From Isochrysis galbana (lineage: Eukaryota > Haptophyta > Isochrysidales > Isochrysidaceae): DNA of 64,000 bases. The position numbers and the translations under genes are program-made. Location of the stretch: assembly GCA_018136815.1 (NCBI GenBank), contig CM030931.1, forward strand, positions 3,522,111 through 3,586,110, given 5' to 3'. Below are positions 46,236 to 55,815 of this stretch, piece after piece (positions within the stretch are counted from its first letter, which is position 1; the number at the start of each line of letters is the position of its first letter). The notes beneath the pieces were generated by a model. The model was not told the origin of the DNA and searched no databases. It saw only the letters and a list, made by a program, of their open reading frames with translations.

Positions 46236-47801
46236 CTAGCTGGTGTGAGGCCTTCCGTTCACGTTTCCGAATCGCCCTGGTCTCCAATGCTCGTACTCAA
46301 CCTCGGTACAAAACGAAGAATGAATGAAGGGAATCAAGTCTGCATCTTGTGCGGCCGTGCGCGTAGTCAAGCACTCTGCTGGCGGTCTGCTTGGTAGTGA
46401 GACGATGGGCGCAGCAGGAGAGGCCTCACCTAGCGGTTCATGGGTTGCGCAAGCCGGTGGCACCGCTGCAAAGGTGCTGGGGTCCCACGGCAGCCCAGCT
46501 GCCTCCGCGGCACGCTTGGCTTCAGCACGCCGCTTGCGTTCCATCATAGCAGCGCTCGAAGCTGACATCCGGCGCCGCCTCTCTTCCATCGCTGCACGAT
46601 GTTGCTCATTCTCTGCACGACGGTTGACCTTGCCATCAAGGATACGAACTTGTGGCACCAGCTGCAAGATTGTAGCGTGTGGATCCCCGGCGGTGTGGCA
46701 CAGAGGGTTGCCGTCTACGGCAAGGACGGTAAGCTGCGAAAGGCTCTTGAGAGAGAATAAAGAGGAGAGCGGAAGCCGATTGTGGTCGATTTCGAGCGTC
46801 GAGATCGCCGACAATGCAGCTACGGGCTCTAGTGCGTGAGCATCGCACAACAAGTTGCGCCGCGCGACCAGATGAGAGAGGAGCGGCGCAGTCTGAACGC
46901 CCGCGAGGCTGCTCAATCGATTGAGGGACACGTCAAGCTTGAGTAGTCCGGGAAATCCATGCACAAAGGCCAGCGAGTCGAAGCGGTTATTGCGTAGGGA
47001 GAGCGTGCGCAAGCCCGGTAGCGAAAGGCCGTTCAAGCAACTCAATTTGTTTTGATCAAGCGAGAGCGACAGCAGGGACAGGAACTTATCGAGTGGGGTT
47101 CCACCCCATCCGTTGCCCATGCTCGTTAGCCCAAGCCCATCCAGTGATATGTTTGAGTTCAGGTGGATCGTGCGGTACTGCCCTTGCTCGAGAGCCGCGG
47201 CGTGGACCATGCCATCTGTAAGAGGTGTGGCCTCCATTTGCTCATGGCACTCCTCTGTCACGAGCTTCCTGCATACCGGGCATGCGACCTCGAGGCCTGA
47301 CGACTCGACGTGCGCCTTCCAGCAAGGAGACGTGCAGAAACGATGGCCGCAGCTCGTCGTGAATGGCTGCCCAACCGCCGCAAGACAGATGGGGCAGATG
47401 GCCTCATCGTCAATTGTCCGTGTGCTCCTTGGGCGTGCTGAAGCCGCGCAGCGTTCGGCGTCGCCGCCGTCGGCCGACTGGCGGCGATCAGCTTTGGATC
47501 CTTCGTCCAATTCTTCCTCAACTCGGCTCGCGTGCGCCCCTGGAGCGCCAATGTGCTCGCCTGTGTGTGCGAACACGACCACCGCTCCGCCGTCTTCCTT
47601 GGAAGCTCTCGCACGGCGGCTGCTGCACAAAGCCGCCTCGCGGCCATGCGACGCGCGGGCGACTGGAGCCGTGTGCGGCCGGCGTCGATGTTCGGGCACT
47701 CCAGCACCCCGGTCGACCGGTGCGCCCTCCGCTCGTTTGGGCCCGACGGCGCGCCACAGGTCGGCTTCGCGCGCGGCGGCGGCCGAGAGGAAGCTGTCCA
47801 T
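46236..47801 (-). CDS. RING-finger plus leucine-rich-repeat protein (probable E3 ligase)
   Basis: 521 residues from the ATG at 47801 (MDSFLSAAAAREADLWRAVG); the frame opens upstream only through a Pro-rich leader. A basic disordered part to about 130 is followed by a C3HC4-like RING: C136, C139, C151, H153, C156, C160, C174, C177 (ICPICL...SCGHRFCTSPCW...ACPVCR). About seven leucine-rich repeats cover 205-365 (LSLLSLSLDQNKLSCLNGL, LRTLSLRNNRFDSL, LLKLDVSLNRLSSL) and close with a VRILDGKVN cap of the LRRcap type seen in ciliary LRR proteins. A Lys/Arg/Glu helix (AAMEERRRRMSASSAAMMER) follows. Probable ubiquitin ligase with LRR substrate binding; the substrate is unknown. No intron was found. 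Confidence 0.8.
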   Translation of the reverse strand: MDSFLSAAAAREADLWRAVGPKRAEGAPVDRGAGVPEHRRRPHTAPVARASHGREAALCSSRRARASKEDGGAVVVFAHTGEHIGAPGAHASRVEEELDEGSKADRRQSADGGDAERCAASARPRSTRTIDDEAICPICLAAVGQPFTTSCGHRFCTSPCWKAHVESSGLEVACPVCRKLVTEECHEQMEATPLTDGMVHAAALEQGQYRTIHLNSNISLDGLGLTSMGNGWGGTPLDKFLSLLSLSLDQNKLSCLNGLSLPGLRTLSLRNNRFDSLAFVHGFPGLLKLDVSLNRLSSLAGVQTAPLLSHLVARRNLLCDAHALEPVAALSAISTLEIDHNRLPLSSLFSLKSLSQLTVLAVDGNPLCHTAGDPHATILQLVPQVRILDGKVNRRAENEQHRAAMEERRRRMSASSAAMMERKRRAEAKRAAEAAGLPWDPSTFAAVPPACATHEPLGEASPAAPIVSLPSRPPAECLTTRTAAQDADLIPFIHSSFCTEVEYEHWRPGRFGNVNGRPHTS

Positions 47802-48756
47802 CCGTCGCAGGTCCGCGGGGGGCGGGGGGCGGAAGGGGGAGGGAGGGGGGGGGTGGGGGGGGGGGAGAAGGAAAGGTAGATTAGCACCTAAGAAGTAAGT
47901 AGAGGCTATCGCTTCGCAACGGGCAGCGCTGCGCAGCGAGCACGCGCCGGCGCCGATGGCTCCAAGGGCCGCCAGGGTGCCGTTGGCGCCACCCAAAGGA
48001 GCCAAGGGAGCCCTACACCAAGGCTGCCCACGATCCTACAGGGTAAACACGGCTTTCCCGTGTTTGTACAGAGGCCAAAAACAGCCCGTTCTCACCGTGT
48101 GTCAAACGCCCTCCCTAGCAGCATGCCGGGTTTGTGAGGTTCCCGTGTTTCTAGAAAAGCCAAAAACAGGCCGTATTTGCTGTGTTTGGAGGCCCCCCTG
48201 CCGTGTTTAACATCTAGGCCCACGATGCTGTAGCGGAGGAGCGGCTTGCGGTCCTCGAGGACGTCCGCAGAGCAGCGGAACATTGAACATTGCCGAGCGA
48301 CGGGCGAGAGTGCGCGGCGCGCAATACGCTTGGCGCTTAGGCCAGTTCCCTGTGGCCACCGACCACCGATGGTAAAGTGCGCAAAGCTTATTTGAGCAAG
48401 AGCCCTGCGACCTGCGAGCGATAGGGCGGTGCGTGACCACCAATCCCAGGTCCTTACCAACTTACCAACGCTGAGCGCATGCAGTTGCCGTTGGGCCACT
48501 GCCACTGGCTCATTCAGCGTGCAGACAGACGCGCACGAGCCTTGCTTGCACAACAGGCAACAGGCATGACATCTCTCTGAAGATTCGCGAGATGTTGCGG
48601 GCCCGCGCTGCCCTCAACAAGGCCAAGAAGTATGGCTGAGGGAGCATCATGCATCATCCTCAACAAGCCGGAGCTCGACCTAGTCAACCATGGAGGCGAT
48701 CTGGCGCATAGGTTCTTCCAGCGCATGTACCCTTAGTGGCTTGGTGGTGTGCGCAT
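47802..48756. repeat. RING-gene leader and relic of the MAPR repeat
   Basis: C-run leader to about 47880. Bases 47956-48030 read MAPRAARVPLAPPKGAKGA; 48253-48285 encode VLEDVRRAAEH, matching the 36.5-kb frame. Between them (48030-48215) lie four CCGTGTTT units and GCCAAAAACAGGCCGTATTT, similar on the opposite strand to 61605-61730. No intact gene is seen. Confidence 0.4.
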
Positions 48757-48930
48757 TGGGCATTGGGCATTGGTTGGGCCCGGCCAGGTTTTCGCGTCAA
48801 ACATGCCCAAATTTCTTTCGGAAATTTCGGTGGTTTTGCGCTGATTTTCGGATAGGGCTGCCCCAATTTCCAATTTTCGCGAAATTTTCGTTTGTGCTTC
48901 GAAGGTTCGAGGCCCACCGGCCACCCGTGG
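48757..48930. repeat. TTTCGCGAAA-type dispersed repeat, copy 2
   Basis: The run GGGCATTGGTTGGGCCCGGC, then CAGGTTTTCGCG, matches in inverse orientation the end of the 50.2-kb copy. Inside are CCCAAATTTCTTTCGGAAAT and TTTTCGCGAAATTTTCG palindromes. Confidence 0.65.
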
Positions 48931-50179
48931 AGATGGACTGTTCCCAGGATCCGGGTAAGGCTCCTGATACTCCATCCTTGGCAACCCACGCGTCCGTAGG
49001 CTGCCTATCGACTTGGATAGCGGGTGAAGATACTTGGGAAGGCTTGGGGACGGGTGCAGTGGTGCCGGGGTCCGCGCGCGGCGGCGAGGGCGGATTTGGC
49101 GGTGCAGAGGGCGGTGATGGGTCCATAGGAACAGATTGAGTCAATCTCTAGTGGGTGATTACTAGCGAGAGACCACACACAAGACAGTAGGGGCTCAAGG
49201 GTACGAGGGGTCACGGTACGGCTTCGATCGCAGAGCGCTGCGACGGCTGCTGGGTGCGTACGAAGACACGCCACACCACTTTCTAACATAAACAAGGGCA
49301 ACACGTAATAAACACGGGAGCGAAAGCCACGGTGGGTCAACAGAGAGAGCAAAGAAGGAACCAATTGGCCAGAAGAGAACTCGTCGTCGTCGTCCTAGAG
49401 AAGGATTGCACACAGAAAAGGCGCGAAAGGGATTCATCCATGCTTAGTGAAGATCCTACAAGATTCATCGGCGAATAGCGTCTCAACGCGAGCACAGCGG
49501 CGTGCACTTTACCTATAGCTTTTCGTAGCTTAGCCATGGAGTAGCTGGTAGACTTAAAAAGTCTAGAAGCTTACAGAGGTGTTAGTGTTAGACTTACAGA
49601 GTCTAGATGCTTGAGGTTCTTGAGGGTGTACTTTAGCAAGCAAGATGCTCGCTACTTCCTTGGTCTTCATCGACACGTGCTTACTACTCCCTTGATCTCC
49701 ATGCCTGGGTGATCAGTCCAGAGCTAGAGCATATTCATATTCCGAGTACCGAGTAGAAAGAAGCCTGTAGAAGCTGCTTCGGCCACGTGGGTATAATGGT
49801 AGACCAACATTGAATGAAGTGTAGTGATTGATAGAAGCGTGGAGCCGTCGTAGACGTAGAGATAGACAGAAGAACGAAGATATTGATGATTTACCATCGC
49901 GGTTATAACGGTAGAGCGGAAAATAGCGAAATAGCCTGCAGAGGCTCGCGAATGCGACACCACCGTCCCTCGGCAACGGGCGAGGTGTTAGTTAGGTGCC
50001 GACAAGTCGAGGCCGCTTGTGCATCTTGTCGTCTCGCTCGCCCCTCCACCGCCACCCCCAGCGATCACGCCACACCTACCGCCACCCCCTCCCCTCTCCC
50101 TCTCCCCTCCTCTCCCTCTTCCCCTCTCCCCTCGCCCCGCCGGCCCGCCGGCGCCAGCGCCGCGCCAGCGCCAGCGCCC
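48931..50179. other. Intergenic, no gene recognised
   Basis: Repeated AGACTTA(A/C)A(A/G)AGTCTAGA strings occur at 49552-49606 and CT-rich tracts at 50090-50135. Short frames show no domain. Confidence 0.4.
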
Positions 50180-50460
50180 CGCCCAAAGACCCCAAGTTTC
50201 GCGTTGTCCCCTTGCCCCTTGGCTTCCCGCCCAAGTCCAAGTTTCGGTCAATTTTTTTCGAGCCAACCCAAATTCTTAAAAAAATTCGCGAAAACCTGGC
50301 CGGGCCCAACGTCCAACGTGCGCATGGTCCTAAGATCTACGAGGGCATCTTCCGCAGGGTGCAGGGTGAGATCCGTTCCCCAAAATTTCCACCTTGCTGA
50401 GGTCGTCATTTCCTCCCTTACTGCTGATTGAGAACCCTAGCTGCTATTTGACCGCCCTAA
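50180..50460. repeat. TTTCGCGAAA-type repeat, copy 3, and MITE terminus
   Basis: AAGTTTCGCG, AAGTTTCGGTC and AAAATTCGCGAAAACCTGGC then CGGGCCCAACG (50277-50311) form the inverse of the 48.77-kb copy. A TATTTGACCGCCCTAA end of the TA-MITE family closes the stretch at 50446-50461. Confidence 0.6.
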
Positions 50461-50761
50461 CTTCAGCCGGCATCGTTTTCATTTGGCATTTAGATTTAGA
50501 CATAATAAAGAAGGTTCAGTCCTGCATATGAGGAGACTCGCGTGCAACATATCAACGTACGCCCACACTCACTGCGGCGCGCGTTTAGCCACAGACTCCC
50601 TCCCCAAAATCGAATCCCCAGTCACCCTAGCCTGAGGGGAAGGCGGTATGCGCGGCGAGAACCCTCCACTCACTACTAGCAGGTAATAACGCCGTGACAT
50701 GGGCGAGGTGGCACGTCCGCCACATCCTGCGGGAACCCGAGGCAGTTTAATGATGGATTGC

Positions 50762-51496
50762 TTACTTCTCCTTGCTGAGCTCAGGGATGGCCGCGATGGC
50801 GCCGCAGAAGACCATGCCGAGCGAAGCAAGCACGAAGGAGCCGACACGAGCCGGGCCCTTCTCGACATCATCAAGGGCCGCCTCGAGGACGGGCTGCGGC
50901 GGGACCGGGATCGGCCAGACGGGGTTGCCAGTGAGCGACTCGTGGATCATCATGCCGATGATGCCCATCATGGCAGCGCGGCCGTTGTTACGCTCGACGT
51001 TGAGCTTGAACTCCTTGCCAGAGAAGCCCGGCGTGTCAGGGTAGCGAACCCAGAAGGCAGGGCCAACATCTCCGGGGGCCTTGGCCGGGTCCTGGGCGAG
51101 GACTGAGTTGTCAAGAAGCGCGACAATGAGCACGATCTGCGCCCACGCGAGGTTGGGGAGCGCCGCCCACGAGGCCCAGGTGCCGCCCGGCATGTCGGAG
51201 AACTTGATGTCCTCCGCAAAGGAGAGGTAGCCCGGCCAGCGCACACCGGCCTCGGTGAGGACAACGTGGAGGACAGCAGCCATGGCAATGCGACCATGCT
51301 TGATCTCCATCTCCTGGAAGCGGCGGTACTTGTCCGGCATGGTGGTCATGAGGCCGAGCGGATCGTACACGCCGAGCGGCTTGGTCGTGCCGACGTCACC
51401 AGGGGTGATGGCCGTCATCTGGACGTTGGACAGAGCCGGGCGGCTCACCATTGGCGCAGAGAGCGCAAGGGCGGAGTAGGCGGCAGTCGAGAGCAT
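50762..51496 (-). CDS. Fucoxanthin chlorophyll a/c-type light-harvesting protein
   Basis: 244 residues from MLSTAAYSALALSAP; the ATG at 51496 follows an intron acceptor TTGCAG by two bases, so an intron in the leader is likely. Helix A carries EMEIKHGRIAMAAVL, helix B is near WASWAALPNLAWAQIVLIVALLDN, and helix C has ERNNGRAAMMGIIGMM; the Glu/Arg pairs and His/Asn are the chlorophyll ligands of the LHC family. The N-terminus is rich in Ala/Ser, as in plastid-directed preproteins. A C-terminal extension of about 45 residues includes a fourth hydrophobic segment (GSFVLASLGMVFCGAIAAIP). It stands head to head with the gene at 53145. It serves light capture in thylakoid antennae. Confidence 0.93.
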   Translation of the reverse strand: MLSTAAYSALALSAPMVSRPALSNVQMTAITPGDVGTTKPLGVYDPLGLMTTMPDKYRRFQEMEIKHGRIAMAAVLHVVLTEAGVRWPGYLSFAEDIKFSDMPGGTWASWAALPNLAWAQIVLIVALLDNSVLAQDPAKAPGDVGPAFWVRYPDTPGFSGKEFKLNVERNNGRAAMMGIIGMMIHESLTGNPVWPIPVPPQPVLEAALDDVEKGPARVGSFVLASLGMVFCGAIAAIPELSKEK

Positions 51497-53144
51497 GTCT
51501 GCAAGATTGGGCATAGGATGGGCGAACAGTCAGTTAAGCTCAGAACCAACTTCGAGACGGGCCGCAAGTTCACGCCACGCCTCGCGTGAGGTATGATGAG
51601 GTGTGGGTGAGATGGACCACGAGAGCGCTGAATCCAGAGCCCGGATGAGGCCTCACAGCACCCGAATCCGACGAGCCGAGCATCGGCACGCACAACGTGT
51701 CACAGAGGCAATAATCACACCGCGCTGTTCCGTGTGCCGCCGCAGCCATCAAGTCATCAGCATACACAGAGAGCTAGAATCATAGTTCTCGCTCGTCTCT
51801 GCGCAGCGAGCAGCGGCTTGCAGCTGGGCTGCTAGCTCGCTGGGAGGCTGCGTGTGGTGCGACTTGGTGGTCATGTGGTGTGTGCAGCAAGATCATTGTG
51901 ACCATGCGCGCCCCCTCGACACCGCCTCGCCAATGGGGGAGGGAGAGAAGGTAGGAGTGAAGGGGGAGGGGGGGGGCTCGTCGGGGATGCACCTGAGCGA
52001 GGTGGGGGGCAGGAGAGGCGAGCCGCAGCTCTCGGCGGCCTCTCCCCCGCCCCCCCCCCCCCCCCTCTTTCTTCTTTTCCCTCAGCGCGGCTCCCCTTTC
52101 CTCCTCTCAGCTCCCCCCCGCCCCCCCGCCCCCGCCCCCCGCTCCCTCCCACCGCAAATTAGCTGCCGCCCTCAGGCGCCCGCCCCCCCCCCTCCCCCCT
52201 CCGGATGCCCTCCCGGCTATATACCAATAAACTTCACCGCCCGGAGCGGGGGGGGGGGGGGAACCTCCGATTTTGACCGGCACAGACACCTCCCCCCCCC
52301 TCGCCGCGCGCGGCGGGCGCCGAGGAGAGAGAGAGAGAGAGGCGCCCGGCGGCAGCAGCTTCCAGTACTTCCCCCCCCCCCCCCGCTCCCCCCCCCCCGC
52401 CGCCGCCCCCCGGCCCCCCCCCCGCCCCGCAGAGATCAAGTAATTTCCCCCCCCCCCCCCCCCCCTTCCCCCCCCCCCCGCGCCCGACTCGGCCCGCACC
52501 TCGCGCGCCTCCCGTCCCGCTCTCCTCTCTCTCTCTCGCCCCGTTTTCTCTCTTCTTGAGGCCTCGGCTCCCTCCCTCGCCTCGCCCCCTCCTGCTTCTC
52601 CTCCCCCCCCGCAGACTGCGGAGAACCCAGACCCCCCACAGGTCGGCCTCGCCTGCGCCTCCCCCCGCACCCCTCTCTGGTCCCGCGCTCCTGCCCAGCA
52701 CCCCCAGCTTGTCGGCACACAGGCGCGAGCCTTGGGGGTGGACACAGGCGGGATCTTCCGCTCGCGCGCGCACACACGCACGACGCTCTGGTTCCGAAGC
52801 CAAACAACTAGTCTGCACATTGCGAGCAATTGGTGCGGCAGAGGTCACACGACTAGATGTGGCCAGCCAGAGAGGCAATTAGGGGCCTGTGGCTGTGCAC
52901 GCGACCGTATTTATAGATCCTTCATATCCGTGATGTTCCATCGTTTCCGCGCCATTCTCCTCCGATGTTACCTGATTCCCTCCAAAATCCGTGTCATCCC
53001 ACTGCATCTCGTGCTAATGGGCACCAGAGAGTCCATATGAGTCCGATTTCTGTGCGCCATCGCTGGGAGCGACGGGCACTGCCGCCTGACTCTTGTGTCC
53101 GCTATGTACTCACCGCGAGATACCCCCTGCACCTTTCAGGTTCC
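51497..53144. promoter_or_regulatory. Bidirectional region between two LHC genes
   Basis: About 1.65 kb separates the divergent antenna genes. It holds the leader introns of both (acceptors next to each ATG) and dense C/G-runs at 52040-52480. Bases 52220-52232 read CTATATACCAATA, a possible TATA-like site. Shared light control is an inference. ORFs through the C-runs are not supported. Confidence 0.4.
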
Positions 53145-53732
53145 ATGCTGTCTACTGCTGTTGCCTCGTTCGCGCTCGCGCCGATGCGCGCGCCAGCCCC
53201 GCAGATGTCTGCCATTCAGGTTGGCGACGTTGGCACCACCCGCCCGCTTGGTGTGTGGGATCCCCTCGGCCTCATGACCAAGATGCCGGAGAAGTACCGT
53301 CGCTTCCAGGAGATGGAGATCAAGCACGGCCGCATTGCCATGCTTGCTGTGTTCCACGTCCTGTGGACCGGCTCGGGCCACAAGTGGGACGGCTACTGCT
53401 CCTACCTCTCCTTCCCGCCGCTGAAGTTCGAGGACATTCCGGCCGGCACCTGGGGCTCATGGGCCGCCCTCCCGCAGGCTGGTTGGGCGCAGATCGTCGC
53501 CGTTGTCGCCATCCTCGACAACTCGCTTTTCGCCCAGGACCCGAACCGCGAGCCTGGTGATGTTGTCGGCGACCGCATCCCATGGGTGCGCTATGAAGAC
53601 CCGGAGGTCAAGTTCTTCAAGCTCAATGCCGAGCGCAACAACGGGCGTGCGGCCATGATGGGCATCATTGGAATGATGACCCACGAGTCCCTCACCGGCA
53701 ACCCCATCTACCCGCTCCCGTATGAGGCCTAA
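53145..53732 (+). CDS. Fucoxanthin chlorophyll a/c-type light-harvesting protein, second copy
   Basis: 195 residues from MLSTAVASFALAPMRAPAPQ; the ATG follows an acceptor TTTCAG by five bases, as in its neighbour. MSAIQVGDVGTTRPLGVWDP, EMEIKHGRIAMLAVFHVLWT, a helix B region WGSWAALPQAGWAQIVAVVA and AERNNGRAAMMGIIGMMTHE give the usual three helices with chlorophyll ligands. It ends IYPLPYEA, lacking the hydrophobic C-terminal extension of the 50.8-kb copy. The pair is probably an old inverted duplication, diverged in the helix A-B loop. Confidence 0.93.
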   Translation: MLSTAVASFALAPMRAPAPQMSAIQVGDVGTTRPLGVWDPLGLMTKMPEKYRRFQEMEIKHGRIAMLAVFHVLWTGSGHKWDGYCSYLSFPPLKFEDIPAGTWGSWAALPQAGWAQIVAVVAILDNSLFAQDPNREPGDVVGDRIPWVRYEDPEVKFFKLNAERNNGRAAMMGIIGMMTHESLTGNPIYPLPYEA

Positions 53733-54244
53733 GACGGCCGTCTCCACGTCTTCGATGAATGCTGATATAGCTCGTCGCCGCCCGCCTTTTATTGATGGGC
53801 CAGTGTGCAGACTCCACTGTCGACTTGATTGCAGCGGTCACCAGGCGGTCATTCTCTCACCACCCGATCCATGCTCCCGTGCGCTACCTGCCTAGATAAG
53901 TTCGGAAGACACGCTACGGATAGACACGCTACCGATACGAAGAGGTTCTTGATGAGGAGGCGTGTTGTCGGCCACGAGTGGGTGGTTGGAGTGACTGGAG
54001 TTGCATTTTGGCTCTGGTGACGGGTTCATCAAGACGTCGATATTGTTATCCTTTTTCTTATAATTAGGAATGATCGTCGCATAATGAGAACACATCTGAG
54101 CGGCGTTAATACCACTAACCCGGTGATCGGTAAGGCTAGAGGCAAGGAAGATGGAAGATGGTCACGTGAGCACAAAGTACCTAGAAGTAGATAGTGACTC
54201 ATAACTAGGTACCTACTTAAAAATAGTGCCTGCAGCTATGTCCT
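53733..54244. other. Intergenic, no gene recognised
   Basis: 3' flank of the LHC gene. Two short GATAGACACGCTACCGATA repeats lie near 53912-53938. No coding signal. Confidence 0.45.
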
Positions 54245-54545
54245 AGTTGTCACGTCAGGCCTGACGTCACTGTCGTCAGGTAGGTGTCAGGTCAGTTGAA
54301 CCTGACGGTGACCGTCAGACGTCTCGTCATATGGCTGACCGATCTACGATTAAAAATATTAGAAAGGAGACCAGCACAGGTCCGAGCAGTCTCGAACGCG
54401 TGCCGCGTGCACTCGAACCTGTGCCACGACGCATTGTGCCACCGTAGCGTGCGTAACATCAAAGTAGTCGAATTTTGCCCTATATAGCTTATACTTTTAT
54501 AAACATCAATTGGACCTGACGTCAGGTCTGACATGTCACATGTCA
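54245..54545. mobile_element. Foldback MITE with TGACGTCA ends
   Basis: The left end TTGTCACGTCAGGCCTGACG, then TCA, and the reverse complement of the right end (GTGACATGTCAGACCTGACG, then TCA) are about 80% alike. CTAG stands outside both ends (54241-54244 and 54550-54553), a possible target duplication. Each end contains the palindrome TGACGTCA. Confidence 0.55.
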
Positions 54546-54566
54546 AAGTCTAGCCAGTTACCTTAG

Positions 54567-54996
54567 TAGGGTGGTCAAATAGGGCTTTTAACTTCTAAGG
54601 GTAAGGGTGAAACTTCAAAATTCACCGAGTCAAGATCAAGATTGAAGATTGAGGTTTTATCTTTTATCACGAGATCTTAGTTAGGGTATGGTACTGGTAA
54701 TGGGTATATTAGGCAGAATCTAATGAGAATTATATTATGCACATTTTCGACGCCATTTCAACACACAGACCCAAAAACGTGTTCGCGCTTGTGCGATGTT
54801 GACCTAGCTAGGCCTAGGCCGGTCACTCACGCTTTTTAACCACTATTTTCGCCACCGCCTCCTGGTCTTGGTGTCCAAGCAAGGATTCCCCAGGGACCCC
54901 GGTAAATGTTTGAGGTAGAATTGTATAAGGTGTAGAAAATGGCAATGGGGGGGGGGGTAAAAAAAAGGGAACCTCAAGTTGCACCCTCTTCTCTAA
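54567..54996. repeat. Mixed repeat termini
   Basis: Bases 54567-54650 match the MITE terminus at 21911-21985. Bases 54820-54900 have a GGTCACTCAC...GGTGTCCAAG stretch like the start of repeat B. Bases 54918-54990 match the right end of the 1.03-kb element (9588-9655), including GAACCTCAAGTTGCACCCTC. Confidence 0.6.
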
Positions 54997-55425
54997 CCGT
55001 TAAGAACCAGCGTGCGACCTACTAGTGACCCCCCACCCTGCTCGCGAGAGCTCTGGCTGGGCTCTGCATGGCCACCACCTCCAGGCCATACTTTGGCCGA
55101 TCACGCGCGATCGGACGTTGCGGAAGCTCCGCGTTTCTTTTAGTGATTGATGCGCCCTACATTCACTACTCTGATTCCCTCCCGTGAGCCCCCGTGAGCG
55201 CCCGCCTCAATCTCCCAGAATCCAGAATAGACCGCCACGAGCAGGGGAAGGGAGGGGGGTCACTCACCGACGCCATTGCCTCTCGTGGGGCGGGAGGGGG
55301 TTGTTCGGAGGGGGGAGGCGGCTGGCGGGGCAGGTAGGGGGGGACCCTGCGGAATCCTCGGACACCCAGGGGAGGTGGGAAATAGTGGTTAAAATGAGTG
55401 AGTGATCGGGCTACTACCACCGACA
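54997..55425 (-). repeat. Dispersed repeat B, copy 2 (inverted)
   Basis: Reverse complement of 28826-29222 with scattered differences. Direct contact with the 1.03-kb-type terminus at 54990 shows nested insertion. Confidence 0.75.
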
Positions 55426-55815
55426 TACTTGTCACCTATAACTTTTAAGTGTAACTGTTCCTTCACCCAGGCCCCAGGAGCGATCGCCCCCCGTCCTCTC
55501 TCTCTCTCCCCCCCCCTTTCGGCATCATAGTCAACCCCCCCCCTCCCCCCCCCCCCAACCTTTCTAGTTCCTGGAATCTCTCTCTTCTCTTCTACATCTT
55601 CCATCTGGCCCCCCGCCCCCTCTCCCCCCGCCCAACACAAACGACTGACTGACTCCCAACGGAGTGCGAGAGAGACGGTCGCGCTTTCCCGGAAGCCCTC
55701 TCTCTCTCCTTCTCTCTCTCCTCTTGCCTGTCTCACATACCCAACCACCCACGCACACGACCCAACGAGGTCCCAAAAGAGGGCCCAACGGGGAGGAGAG
55801 GCTGCGCGACAGGCG

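Noticed and set aside
47802-48005. Upstream start of the RING-LRR protein
   Set aside because: The extra 68 residues are Pro-rich low complexity overlapping a repeat-like MAPR stretch on the other strand; the ATG at 47801 is preferred.
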